40,163 nucleotides of DNA from Akkermansia muciniphila (GTDB taxonomy: Bacteria > Verrucomicrobiota > Verrucomicrobiia > Verrucomicrobiales > Akkermansiaceae), in assembly GCA_945890645.1 (NCBI GenBank), contig CAMDCV010000037.1:1-40163 (forward strand), written 5' to 3'. This document shows positions 26,173-35,234 of this stretch, piece by piece. Numbering within the stretch: position 1 is the first letter of the stretch; each line of letters opens with the position of its first letter. Below the pieces are notes generated by a model. It was not told the origin of the DNA and did no database searches. It saw only the letters and a program-made list of their open reading frames with translations. A program made the position numbers and the translations under genes.

Positions 26173-26997
26173 ATGAGCACACACTCGACTCCACTGATTC
26201 CACGCGAGGGCTGGCACGTCATGCACTTGTTTTATCAAATCGATCACTCGCAATGGCAGTGCTTAAGTCAAGAGGAACAACGCAGTGCTAAGACTAAACT
26301 GACACAGTTAGTGCAGGAAATCCGCTCCACTCAGGACACCCATCTTCTTACCTATGCCGTCGCTACGCCCAAGGCAGATATCGGATTCATGCTGCTCACG
26401 CCCGATCTTCAAGTCGCCAATGCCTTTGAAAAACGTCTCACTCTCTCGTTAGGCCCAGACATTTTGAACGCCTGTTACTCTTACCTTTCTCAAACAGAGA
26501 GTTCGGAATACACGACCACCAGTGAGCAATACATCGAGGATACCTTAATTGGCGAAAAAGGTTTGAGCCGCGACACTCCAGAGTTCGAAAAATCCCTCAA
26601 GGAATTCGAAGATCGCATGTCGCACTATTTGCAACATCGCTTGTATCCCGTTCTTCCCGATTGGCCGGTGATCTGCTTCTATCCGATGTCGAAACGCCGC
26701 AGTGGCAATGACAATTGGTATTCGCTAGACTACAATGCTCGCCGTGAACTGATGGCAGGCCACGCCCGCGTGGGGCGCACCTACTCGGGTCGTATTCTTC
26801 AACTCATCACCGGTTCCACCGGCCTCGACGAATACGAATGGGGAGTTACTTTGTTGGCAAAAGACACCATCGATATCAAATCGATTGTCTATGAAATGCG
26901 CTTCGATGAAGTATCCGCCCGTTACGCAGAATTCGGCGATTTCTACATCGGCATGCAATTGCCACTCGACGAATTGTTCCGTCGCGTTTGTTTGTAA
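26173..26997 (+). CDS. hemQ: HemQ-type coproheme decarboxylase (chlorite dismutase family)
   Basis: This 274-residue protein has the chlorite dismutase-like fold signatures. CFYPMSKRR near residue 172 carries the Tyr position used by coproheme decarboxylases. NWYSLDYNARRELMAGHARVG carries the heme-ligand His in MAGH near residue 196, followed by GRTYSGRI. WGVTLLAKD and the C-terminal FGDFYIGMQL complete the pattern. No distal Arg pattern specific to chlorite dismutases was noted. The family oxidatively decarboxylates coproheme III to heme b. It is convergent with the AsmA-like gene, with only 12 bases between them. Confidence 0.88.
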   Translation: MSTHSTPLIPREGWHVMHLFYQIDHSQWQCLSQEEQRSAKTKLTQLVQEIRSTQDTHLLTYAVATPKADIGFMLLTPDLQVANAFEKRLTLSLGPDILNACYSYLSQTESSEYTTTSEQYIEDTLIGEKGLSRDTPEFEKSLKEFEDRMSHYLQHRLYPVLPDWPVICFYPMSKRRSGNDNWYSLDYNARRELMAGHARVGRTYSGRILQLITGSTGLDEYEWGVTLLAKDTIDIKSIVYEMRFDEVSARYAEFGDFYIGMQLPLDELFRRVCL

Positions 26998-27009
26998 TAC
27001 TGCAAGTTC

Positions 27010-28665
27010 TTATGGCTTTTTTTCGGGTGCAAGCGGTGGCGTTCCGTCAGGCGGTTTTGGCGGAGTTGGGATCACAGGGGGAAGCTCGACTCGCGGCTCC
27101 TTTATAGTATCCTTCTTAGTGCCAAAGATATCTAGGACCGTATCGACAACACCTGTCGCACCATTCACCGCTTGGTCAACAGCACCCGTCCCTTCACCAA
27201 TGATTTTGCTGCCCACATCGACAGCTTTTCCTACAGTGCCTGTAACACCAACGGTATCTTCGATGACTTGCTGAGAATATTTCAGCACCTTTTGACCCGT
27301 TGCAGGGATAATTTCAAACATCCGCGCCCCCGCTGCCGCCATCAAGCGATCGCTCAGGTCTTCCTTCGGGTTTTCGGTTGTACCGCTTAAGCGCATGGGG
27401 GCCCACAACAGCCCTCGCGGACCGGGCACAAACACATCCTCTTCCGCGCCAGGAATCCGTGCTAGGGTGCCAGGGGCGAGTCCTACTTGGAAATCTCCAT
27501 TCATCGCATACGGTTCTCCGGCACCCATGCGGGTTAAGGTAAGTCTTCCCTCCATACGAACAAGCCCTTCAGAACCCAACTTAACATTCGTCAGCACAAT
27601 ACGATCCCCACTCCACTCGTAATCACACTCAGCCGTATGCAGTGTCAATGTACGGAAACGCAGAGATTGCGAATACGCCGCAAGCTTGTCCAAGACCGGC
27701 AATGCGGTTAAGATGCCTTGTTGAATCGTGAGTTTGCCTTTCAAGGTTGGGCTAGGTAGTCCAGAGCGCAGCGAAAACGACGATTCGATAACGCCTGTCA
27801 AACGTTGCCGCCAATCCGCCGGCAATACATCATGGCACCGGATATCGCTGAGTGATCCCTCTAACGAATAACTCTGTGAGGCCAAATCCATTTCTCCGCC
27901 TAATGTGAGGCGACCATTTTCATACACCCGCATGGTGGCATCCGTCAGATACAAATAGCCACTTTGATAAGTCAATCGCATGCGCTCTAGCTTTGCCTCA
28001 GGTGCCCACTGATAGGGCAATGCAATCCGCCCGGAACTAGCGCGCAGCTTGCATTTTTCTAACGAATCTGTGGGTTCGATCTCCCACCGGATACCACTCA
28101 TCTGTGCATCGCCATCACGCGTGATCAAGCGAATCTGGGAATCATTTACAATCAATGAATCGGTCTCAAATTTTTGCGGGACCCACGAATCATACCATGA
28201 AGCTTTTTTGGGCATAGCCTCCACAATGACTGTATCGTCTTGCGGTGGCGGAGGAGCCGTGGTGTCGACTGTAGCAGAAATCTTCGTGATACGACTCGGA
28301 CTCACGCTCCAGACGCCACGCAGTACACCGGCGGCATCAATGCCGGTTTTCACCCCTTCGATCGAGAGTTGTTGCAGAGAGGATTCCCCCGACGCTTCGA
28401 AATAATCAGCATTGACCTGAAACCCGTCCCAACGAAGAGGACTGAGCGTTGTATCCGCACGCAGAGCTTTTTCCGCATCAGTGACAATCATTTGGCGAAA
28501 TTCTTTGCTCGAAAGATACTGACGCAGCCACACATAACCGGCCACCGAAACCACGGCTGCGAGGAGCATGGTCAGCAATGTCAATCGTGCCACCCAGCGC
28601 CCCCACGGAACGGAATGGGATGATTTACTTGAAGAGGAAGCTCTGCGTTTGGCGCGACGACTCAT
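27010..28665 (-). CDS. AsmA-like membrane-anchored protein
   Basis: The 551-residue protein from the ATG at 28665 has a very basic start (SRRAKRRASSSSKSS). One transmembrane helix follows at residues about 30-50 (LTLLTMLLAAVVSVAGYVWL). A long beta-rich periplasmic part contains AsmA/TamB-like strands such as GSLSDIRCHDVLPADW, LKGKLTIQQGILTALP and RMEGRLTL. The end is a Gly/Val-rich segment and a Pro-rich tail (PPVIPTPPKPPDGTPP). AsmA-like proteins act in envelope lipid handling; a specific role here is not shown. It is convergent with hemQ. Confidence 0.6.
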   Translation of the reverse strand: MSRRAKRRASSSSKSSHSVPWGRWVARLTLLTMLLAAVVSVAGYVWLRQYLSSKEFRQMIVTDAEKALRADTTLSPLRWDGFQVNADYFEASGESSLQQLSIEGVKTGIDAAGVLRGVWSVSPSRITKISATVDTTAPPPPQDDTVIVEAMPKKASWYDSWVPQKFETDSLIVNDSQIRLITRDGDAQMSGIRWEIEPTDSLEKCKLRASSGRIALPYQWAPEAKLERMRLTYQSGYLYLTDATMRVYENGRLTLGGEMDLASQSYSLEGSLSDIRCHDVLPADWRQRLTGVIESSFSLRSGLPSPTLKGKLTIQQGILTALPVLDKLAAYSQSLRFRTLTLHTAECDYEWSGDRIVLTNVKLGSEGLVRMEGRLTLTRMGAGEPYAMNGDFQVGLAPGTLARIPGAEEDVFVPGPRGLLWAPMRLSGTTENPKEDLSDRLMAAAGARMFEIIPATGQKVLKYSQQVIEDTVGVTGTVGKAVDVGSKIIGEGTGAVDQAVNGATGVVDTVLDIFGTKKDTIKEPRVELPPVIPTPPKPPDGTPPLAPEKKP

Positions 28666-28714
28666 GAAGATCAAATTACTCGTTTTCGAAACTGAATCAA
28701 GCTAGATTGCTGCA

Positions 28715-29473
28715 TCAGGCATACAACACTTGCCGCAGGGTCAAGCCATCGGCCGGAGCACAGTGAGGGCAGGTCACAGAATAGGGAACATCACCTGGAT
28801 TGATGTAGTCGACGAGTTGCTGGCGAGCCATTTTCCCTTGTGCCACCATAACAGCGGCACCTGTCATCAAGCGAACCATCCGATAGAGAAAACCTTCACC
28901 AGTGAAGGTCAAACGATAGCCATCATCACGTGTGGACACCGATGCCTCAAGGATCGTGCGGTGATAATCCATCTGCGGCGTCTCATTGCCACGCACGGCG
29001 GAAAAGCAGACAAAGTTATGCCGACCTTCGTAACATCGCATCGCATCGCGCAAGACATCGACATCAAACAGTTTCGGAATGTGCCAAGCCAATCCAGCTA
29101 AGAGCGGAGGCAGCACCGGCAATGTGCAAATGCGATATTCGTAAGTCTTACCAATCGCCGAAAATCGCGCATGAAAGTCATTCGATACTTCCTCACAATC
29201 CATCACGCGCAACGTCGGCGGCAATTTGGCATTCAGCGCAGGCAGCCAATTGTAAGGGTTCATCGTGAGGTGATCAGGAGCATCGAAATGTGCCACCTGT
29301 GCTGACGCATGCACCCCCGCATCGGTGCGCCCCGCCATATGCAAGCGCACAGGCATTTTAGCCGTGGCCTCAATGGCACGCTCTAGGTGATCCTGCACTG
29401 TACTGCCACAGGGCTGTGACTGCGATCCCGCAAAGGCTCTGCCATCGTAGGCGATCGTGATTTTAATGCGCAT
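28715..29473 (-). CDS. truA: tRNA pseudouridine synthase A
   Basis: This 252-residue enzyme makes pseudouridine at positions 38-40 of the tRNA anticodon stem. The catalytic Asp is in AGRTDAGVHASAQVAHFD near residue 51. YEYRICTLPVLPP and the C-terminal FLYRMVRLMTGAAV are family hallmarks. Length fits the bacterial family. A weak GAGG sequence lies about a dozen bases upstream of the ATG. A gap of 19 bases separates it from mscL, whose gene lies upstream on the same strand. Confidence 0.95.
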   Translation of the reverse strand: MRIKITIAYDGRAFAGSQSQPCGSTVQDHLERAIEATAKMPVRLHMAGRTDAGVHASAQVAHFDAPDHLTMNPYNWLPALNAKLPPTLRVMDCEEVSNDFHARFSAIGKTYEYRICTLPVLPPLLAGLAWHIPKLFDVDVLRDAMRCYEGRHNFVCFSAVRGNETPQMDYHRTILEASVSTRDDGYRLTFTGEGFLYRMVRLMTGAAVMVAQGKMARQQLVDYINPGDVPYSVTCPHCAPADGLTLRQVLYA

Positions 29474-29492
29474 GAGGCGAAGATCCTCACGA

Positions 29493-29900
29493 TTATTTTT
29501 TTAACAAGTCGCGGATCTCCGTCAGCAACACCTCTTGAGCTGGTGGTGCGGCAGGGGCGGCGGCTTCGGCTTTCTTGAGTTTATTGATCGTTTTTACGAC
29601 TAAGAACATCACAAATGCCACGATGATAAAATTGATACCAATCGATACGAAATTGCCCCACGCAACCACTGGACCAAGTTTTTTAGCGTCGGCTAAGGCC
29701 AATCCACTAGGAACTTTTTCCGACAAAGAAATATACGAATTGGAAAAATCGACTCCGCTGCTTGCTTTCGCAATGAAAGGCATAATCAGATCATCGATGA
29801 AGGAAGTCGAAAACTTCGAAAACGCCGCGCCCATGACGAATGCCACGGCCAAATCGATCAAGTTTCCTTTCAGGGCAAATTCTTTGAATTCTTTGAGCAT
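29493..29900 (-). CDS. mscL: Large-conductance mechanosensitive channel
   Basis: This 135-residue protein starts with an amphipathic N-terminal helix (LKEFKEFALKGNLIDLAV). The first pore helix follows (AFVMGAAFSKFSTSFIDDLI), then a periplasmic loop and the second helix (NFVSIGINFIIVAFVMFLVV). The cytoplasmic end is a charged bundle with an Ala/Pro linker (KAEAAAPAAPPAQEVL). The homopentamer releases solutes when the inner membrane is stretched. It lies upstream of truA on the same strand. Confidence 0.97.
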   Translation of the reverse strand: MLKEFKEFALKGNLIDLAVAFVMGAAFSKFSTSFIDDLIMPFIAKASSGVDFSNSYISLSEKVPSGLALADAKKLGPVVAWGNFVSIGINFIIVAFVMFLVVKTINKLKKAEAAAPAAPPAQEVLLTEIRDLLKK

Positions 29901-30034
29901 AAATATAGTGTTAGATGAACGTGCCGTTCATCGACACGAACAGTTAGTAATCCGATTACGCACCCTAGCTCAATCCAAAAAAGAAATTTCAGGAGACAAA
30001 CTCAACTAACAACTGAGGCTGATAAGATAGAAAA

Positions 30035-31096
30035 TTAGCGAGCTTGCAAAGTCGCTTGACGCGCCACGCGCTCAAACAGCACCTTGCGCAGATCATCCAA
30101 TCCAATTTCTAGCTCAGCAGAAATGGGAATAATTTCGACCTTTGCAAAGCGTTTGCGGAAATTTTTCAGATTTTCCTCGGCAACTTCGGAGTCCATTTTA
30201 TTCGCAACAACGAGCCATGGGAACTTTGCCAACTCCTCATCATATTCGCGAATCTCCGCCCGCAAAACTTCAAGATCGCTCACCGGATCGCGATTATCAG
30301 TACCTGCCATGTCGATGACAAACAAAAGCAAATTGCAGCGCGTAATGTGACGCAAAAACTCATGCCCGAGACCTTTGTTCAAGTGCGCGCCCTCGATCAA
30401 ACCGGGGATGTCAGCGATGGTGCAACGCTTGAACCCTTCAAACTCTGCGACACCTACCACGGGTTGCAAAGTGGTGAAAGGATATGAGGCGATCTTCGGA
30501 TGTGCGTGGGATAGTTTGCCAATCAGAGTAGATTTACCGGCATTCGGGAATCCAACCAATCCTACATCGGCGATGCGACGCAGTTCTAAATAAAATACAC
30601 CCAGTTCCCCATCTTCGCCAAGCGTATGCTCCACCGGTGCACGATTCGTGGGAGTTTTGAAATTCCAGTTGCCCTTGCCACCTTTGCCACCGTGACAGAG
30701 CACGAACTCTTGCCCATCTTCGGTGAGGTCAGCAATCGGTTCCATATCGATCCCCTCTTCGCTGCGTTCCAGTTCCACGGCATCTTGGACGTTGGTAGCC
30801 GTTGTGCGATAGACGACTGTGCCCGGTGGCACTAAGGCGATGAAAGGTTTACCACCACGACCAGTTTTGCGCACGCCCGCTCCGTTCACGCCGCCATCGG
30901 CGATCATTTTGGGATCGTAATGAAACTGACGAAGGTTGTCAGTATGAGGTGAAACCCGTAGGATCACGTCGCCACCTTTGCCGCCATCGCCGCCATCAGG
31001 ACCGCCGCGGGGAACATACTTCTCACGGCGAAAACTCACCGCTCCATGGCCGCCATCGCCCGCCTTGGCAAAAACTCGAATGTGATCAATAAACAT
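30035..31096 (-). CDS. obgE: Obg-family GTPase
   Basis: The 353-residue protein has the glycine-rich Obg fold (FVKAGDGG-type start with repeated GGDGG stretches, here AKAGDGGHGAVSFRREKYV). A GTPase domain follows, with G1 as GFPNAGKSTLIGKL, G3 as IADIPGLIEGA and G4 as VANKMDSE. No C-terminal OCT domain is present, as in many Obg proteins. It takes part in large-subunit ribosome assembly and stress signalling. An AAGGG a few bases before the ATG is one of the few Shine-Dalgarno-like sequences in the window. The usual upstream genes rplU and rpmA are absent; tRNA-Leu lies upstream instead. Confidence 0.96.
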   Translation of the reverse strand: MFIDHIRVFAKAGDGGHGAVSFRREKYVPRGGPDGGDGGKGGDVILRVSPHTDNLRQFHYDPKMIADGGVNGAGVRKTGRGGKPFIALVPPGTVVYRTTATNVQDAVELERSEEGIDMEPIADLTEDGQEFVLCHGGKGGKGNWNFKTPTNRAPVEHTLGEDGELGVFYLELRRIADVGLVGFPNAGKSTLIGKLSHAHPKIASYPFTTLQPVVGVAEFEGFKRCTIADIPGLIEGAHLNKGLGHEFLRHITRCNLLLFVIDMAGTDNRDPVSDLEVLRAEIREYDEELAKFPWLVVANKMDSEVAEENLKNFRKRFAKVEIIPISAELEIGLDDLRKVLFERVARQATLQAR

Positions 31097-31236
31097 AATA
31101 TCCCTTACCGGAAGGAAATTCTACCACTACGCGGCGGGGAAAGTCAAACAAAGGATTTTTTTCGTTAACCGATTGCTCCACTGCCACCTGCACAGAGCAC
31201 ATATAGCAAACATTGCATTGTAAACGCCATAAAAAG

Positions 31237-31320
31237 TGCCACCGGCCGGACTCGAACCGGCACGCCCTCGCGGGCAACGGATTTTAAGTCCGCGACGTCT
31301 ACCGATTCCGCCACGGTGGC
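31237..31320 (-). tRNA. tRNA-Leu (anticodon UAA)
   Basis: The 84-base gene folds as a class II tRNA. The 5' acceptor arm GCCACCG pairs with CGGTGGC and is followed by an A discriminator. The anticodon loop CTTAAAA gives anticodon UAA. A long variable arm (TGCCCGCGAGGGCG) and a T-arm with GGTTCGAGTCC are present. The 3' CCA is not encoded. The gene precedes obgE on the same strand. Confidence 0.95.
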
Positions 31321-31427
31321 CTTATTATTTCTTGCACATTCATGATGCAAGGCGGCGGGAAGATAGACGCATGGGAGGAAACTCGTCCAGAAGAATCACA
31401 CGGCCGGAATAAAATTCTCGTAATGAA

Positions 31428-33008
31428 TCAGGGATTGCGCTGTTTGATCGCCTCTAAAGCATTTTGAAAACTCGTTTGTAATTCGAGGTCATTGGTGGTT
31501 TTCAGGGCTTCTTCCAATGCGTTAATGGCCGCATCCGAACCCACGCGACTGGCAATTTTTGCGGCGGACATGCGTTGTCGATTTTCACCCGTCATAAGGT
31601 GATTGATGATGTGCGATTCCGCCATCGGACCTGATTTCATGAAAATTTCTTCCCAGGTAGTCGGATCTTCCGTCCATAACTCTTCCAAAATCGGATAGAT
31701 TTCCGGTTGCTGCCATTTGGTAAGAAAACTGACAACTTCCACCGATAGCTTTTTTTCCAGCTTATAAACTCGGGCCGCTGCTTTCATCATCACTTCCGGC
31801 GCCTCATCCTTGCCATTGCTCCATTCAGTGAGTGCTCGTGCGAGATTAGTGAGCATTTCCCGATCACTCATCACCGCTAACTCCTTCATGCGTTTGATGA
31901 TGTCATCACGGGACTGAACCGGTTCTGCCAATGAGAGACGCAATAGTGCTTGGTTAACTCTACGTATGTCCATGCCTTGCAATTCATGCAGATTCAGTTG
32001 ATAAAACGCGCCATCTGTCTTGTCGCTCAACTTGGCAATAGGCTGCTCGGCAAATAGCGCGTTGTTTACTGTCGCTTCGATCAAATGCAACTCAGGCACC
32101 GTCTGATCGACCTTCCCCATACGCTCGCATTCCAGCGCCAGTTCCTCGAGATTTAGCACTGGATTGATCAGAACCAACAAATAGTTTTGGTCCACACGGG
32201 GATATAAATGCGACGACTCGGACGCTCCGCTCACGCGCATCATGTAGGTCTTCACCAATTCAGAATTACTGCTGAGCAGACCTCTTAGCCATATTCCCAC
32301 TACGCGTCCATTTTGTCCGGCCTCGAGAATGGCAGTCTCCATGGGACCGTAGCCCACCGTCTCCTTTAATTCAGCAGCGTCACTCGGTCCTTGATTGATG
32401 ATCAAAGGCGCTTTGATTATGTTAACATTCGAAGTTTGCCCAATCAATTCTTTAGCACCCTCTTTAAAATAGAGCGGAGCACCGATCAAGGCAGCGGCAC
32501 CGATCAAGGCGAAAACAATCGCTTTGGCACGCGTTCGCGGATTTGCATAAATGATCATAGACGCCCCTACGACTGCGGCAAATACCGCAATAATCATGCG
32601 CCGATCCGTCGTTACACCATCTAAAAATCCATTGGAGGAACCGCCTGTGATGAGAATCAACAACGTAATCGCCATCACGGCACCACCTACGAGACCCACA
32701 ATAATTTTGCCCAAGGGCGTGGGTTCAAATCGTTCAACGTCGGGAGCAGCTGTATACTCGGCAATCATCATCTGGGGCGGTGCAGCCACTTCGAGATGCG
32801 GTTGTCGCGAGTAGCGGATCAATGTCGGGTCTTTTTTTTCTCCCGGATAAAATTTGCGATTTTTGACTAACGATTCTTCATCGACACGGAAACGAAATTC
32901 ACATGCTCCGCACTCCACCATGCGCCCCTTCAACTCTGGCCCGACACGAAAACGCTGGGCACATTTGGGACAGCGGATCTGAATTTGTACAAAATCGTCA
33001 GAGGACAT
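31428..33008 (-). CDS. MJ0042-type zinc-ribbon membrane protein
   Basis: The 526-residue protein is taken from the ATG at 33008; the longer frame would extend across the divergent gene start and adds non-conserved residues. It begins with a zinc ribbon carrying two CxxC pairs (IRCPKCAQRFRV and VECGACEFRFRV), as in the MJ0042 finger family. Three hydrophobic segments follow (around residues 118-135, 152-168 and 180-195). The C-terminal 330 residues are helical and suggest alpha-solenoid repeats (DREMLTNLARALTEW, then SRVGSDAAINALEEAL). No enzymatic motif is seen. The role is unknown. Confidence 0.65.
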   Translation of the reverse strand: MSSDDFVQIQIRCPKCAQRFRVGPELKGRMVECGACEFRFRVDEESLVKNRKFYPGEKKDPTLIRYSRQPHLEVAAPPQMMIAEYTAAPDVERFEPTPLGKIIVGLVGGAVMAITLLILITGGSSNGFLDGVTTDRRMIIAVFAAVVGASMIIYANPRTRAKAIVFALIGAAALIGAPLYFKEGAKELIGQTSNVNIIKAPLIINQGPSDAAELKETVGYGPMETAILEAGQNGRVVGIWLRGLLSSNSELVKTYMMRVSGASESSHLYPRVDQNYLLVLINPVLNLEELALECERMGKVDQTVPELHLIEATVNNALFAEQPIAKLSDKTDGAFYQLNLHELQGMDIRRVNQALLRLSLAEPVQSRDDIIKRMKELAVMSDREMLTNLARALTEWSNGKDEAPEVMMKAAARVYKLEKKLSVEVVSFLTKWQQPEIYPILEELWTEDPTTWEEIFMKSGPMAESHIINHLMTGENRQRMSAAKIASRVGSDAAINALEEALKTTNDLELQTSFQNALEAIKQRNP

Positions 33009-33116
33009 TTGCCCATACAATAGCTCAGCCCCTGTCTTCTGGCAACCATTAGCTGCAAACGATATTTTTTCTAGCGAACACTTGCCCGCAGCAAAATTGC
33101 CGTGCAAGATGCCTTT

Positions 33117-33818
33117 ATGCAGCCAGTGATCAAAGATTTACTCATTCTTCAAGACCGCGACCAAAAATTGTTAGGCATCGCTCGCGATCTGGAAAAAATC
33201 CCACGCGATGAATCGCACGCCAATGGCTTGCTGGCGGGAGACAAAGCTCTTCTCGCCAAAGCCACCGATACGCTGCGTCAGTGCGAAGTCGCCACCAAAA
33301 AAGTCGAACTCGATATTGGCACGCGTCGCAACACCATCATCCGCCTCAAACAACAACAGTTTGAAACGCGCAAAAATGAAGAATTCACTGCCATTGGCAA
33401 TGAGGTGATTCGCTACGAAAAAGAAATCGACAAGCTCGAAACCGAAGAGCTGGAATTCATGGAGCAAGCGGATGGCCTGCGTCTGAAAGTCAAAGAAGCC
33501 GAAGCCCAGCTCGCTCGTTCGCAAGCACTCGTGAATGATGATCTGACCGCTTTGAAAACCAAACAGCAACAGCTCTTGGCGCGACGCGACGAAATTTCAG
33601 GGGAACGCAAAAATCTCGCTGCATTAATTGATCCTGAGATCTTACCACTTTACGAACGCCTCATGAAGTCCAAAAATGGCTCGGCGGTCGTGCAGGCCAT
33701 CAATGGCATGTGCACGGGCTGTCACATGAAGCTAGTGCCCACCACACTCGTCAAGGTCCTCGCCGCTACCGAGCTAACCCAATGCGAAAACTGCGGTCGC
33801 ATGCTCTATCCGGAATAA
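33117..33818 (+). CDS. Coiled-coil C4 zinc-ribbon protein (zf-RING_7/CT398-like)
   Basis: The 233-residue protein is read from the ATG at 33117; a GTG at 33102 is a possible alternative. It is a long antiparallel coiled coil (residues about 30-165, rich in Glu, Lys and Gln) followed by a C-terminal C4 zinc ribbon. The ribbon has MCTGCHMKL and QCENCGRMLY, two CxxC pairs about 24 residues apart. This is the architecture of CT398/zf-RING_7 proteins, found in many bacteria and suggested to contact envelope or sigma-factor partners. Its specific role is not known. It is divergent from the MJ0042-type gene, with 108 bases between them. Confidence 0.85.
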   Translation: MQPVIKDLLILQDRDQKLLGIARDLEKIPRDESHANGLLAGDKALLAKATDTLRQCEVATKKVELDIGTRRNTIIRLKQQQFETRKNEEFTAIGNEVIRYEKEIDKLETEELEFMEQADGLRLKVKEAEAQLARSQALVNDDLTALKTKQQQLLARRDEISGERKNLAALIDPEILPLYERLMKSKNGSAVVQAINGMCTGCHMKLVPTTLVKVLAATELTQCENCGRMLYPE

Positions 33819-33923
33819 GATTCCGTTGAATCGGATTCTAAATGGGAAAAATCCCCCGCTTTCCTTCCAGCGAGCATTTTCCCGCTTGTCAGTGACGGCA
33901 TACTTCTCTATGCCAACGCCGTC

Positions 33924-35156
33924 ATGGCACTCATTAACGAAAATTTCCTCAAGCTTAAGGCAGGCTACCTGTTTCCTGAAATCGGTCGACGCGTTACCGC
34001 CTTCCAACAGCAGAACCCAGAAAAAGCCACCCGCTTGATCCGTTGCGGCATTGGTGATGTGACCGAGGCTCTACCTGCTGCGGCGATCCAAGCCATGCAC
34101 GAAGGTGTGGACGAACTCGCCCACCGCAGCAGCTTCAAAGGCTACGGCCCCGAACAAGGGTATGCCTTCCTGCGCGAAGCCGTCGCCGAGCACCAATACG
34201 CTGGTCTCAACATCAGCGCGGATGAAATTTTTATCTCCGATGGTTCCAAGTGCGATACCGGCAACATCCTTGATATTTTCGGCAAGGGCAATCGCATCGC
34301 CATCACCGATCCTGTTTACCCGGTGTATGTCGATACCAATGTCATGGCGGGCAATACAGGAGATGCTGATGCATCTGGAGCCTATGAGGGCCTGGTGTAT
34401 TTGCGCTGCGATGCCAGCAATGGCTTTGTCGCCGCTCCACCTGCCGAGAAAGTGGACATGGTCTATCTGTGCTTCCCGAACAATCCCACTGGGGCTGTCG
34501 CGACGCGTGCGCAACTCACCGCTTGGGTCGATTATGCTCTCGCGAATGACACCATCATTTTGTTCGACTCCGCCTACGAAGCCTTCGTTCAGGATAGCGA
34601 TGTGCCGCGTTCAATTTACGAAATCCCCGGCGCGCACGAGTGTGCCATGGAGTTCCGCTCATTCTCCAAACATGGTGGCTTTACTGGCGTTCGCTGCGCC
34701 TACACGGTGATCCCCAAAACTCTCATGGGATCAACGGCTGATGGTCAAAAAATTCCCCTCCATCAACTTTGGTCACGTCGCCATAGCACCAAATTCAATG
34801 GTGCCAGTTACCCTGTGCAAAAAGCGGCCGCTGCCCTTTTTAGCCCTGCTGGAAAAGAGCAAGTCGCCGCGCTGATTCAGCACTACATGGGCAATGCGAA
34901 ATTGCTGCGTGAAGCCTGCCAAACTGCTGGCCTCACGGTGTTTGGTGGCGAAAATGCGCCCTACGTTTGGGTCGGTTGCCCGGCCGGAAAAACATCGTGG
35001 GAGATGTTCGATGCCATGTTGCACGATGCCCAAGTCGTCATCACGCCCGGTTCAGGTTTTGGTGCCGCTGGCGAGGGTTGGTTCCGCATTTCTGCATTCA
35101 ATTCGCGTGAAAATGTCGAGGAAGTCTGCCGCCGCATCAGTGCGCTGCTGGCGTAA
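33924..35156 (+). CDS. dapL: LL-diaminopimelate aminotransferase
   Basis: This 410-residue PLP enzyme converts tetrahydrodipicolinate directly to LL-diaminopimelate, skipping the acyl intermediates of the DapC/DapE route. Family features are [17 protein letters not shown] at the start, [18 protein letters not shown] for the glycine-rich substrate region, [13 protein letters not shown] with the conserved Asn-Pro, and [18 protein letters not shown] with the PLP Lys in the SFSK motif near residue 246. DapL is known from plants, Chlamydiae and Verrucomicrobia, among others. That supports the PVC assignment and a diaminopimelate-type peptidoglycan. Confidence 0.95.
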   Translation: MALINENFLKLKAGYLFPEIGRRVTAFQQQNPEKATRLIRCGIGDVTEALPAAAIQAMHEGVDELAHRSSFKGYGPEQGYAFLREAVAEHQYAGLNISADEIFISDGSKCDTGNILDIFGKGNRIAITDPVYPVYVDTNVMAGNTGDADASGAYEGLVYLRCDASNGFVAAPPAEKVDMVYLCFPNNPTGAVATRAQLTAWVDYALANDTIILFDSAYEAFVQDSDVPRSIYEIPGAHECAMEFRSFSKHGGFTGVRCAYTVIPKTLMGSTADGQKIPLHQLWSRRHSTKFNGASYPVQKAAAALFSPAGKEQVAALIQHYMGNAKLLREACQTAGLTVFGGENAPYVWVGCPAGKTSWEMFDAMLHDAQVVITPGSGFGAAGEGWFRISAFNSRENVEEVCRRISALLA

Positions 35157-35234
35157 GAAACATCGTCACAAAAAGTTCACGCATCGCCCGCTTTCCTGCT
35201 TCTCTTGGATGGCGGGTAATGTTACTTCTGTTGC

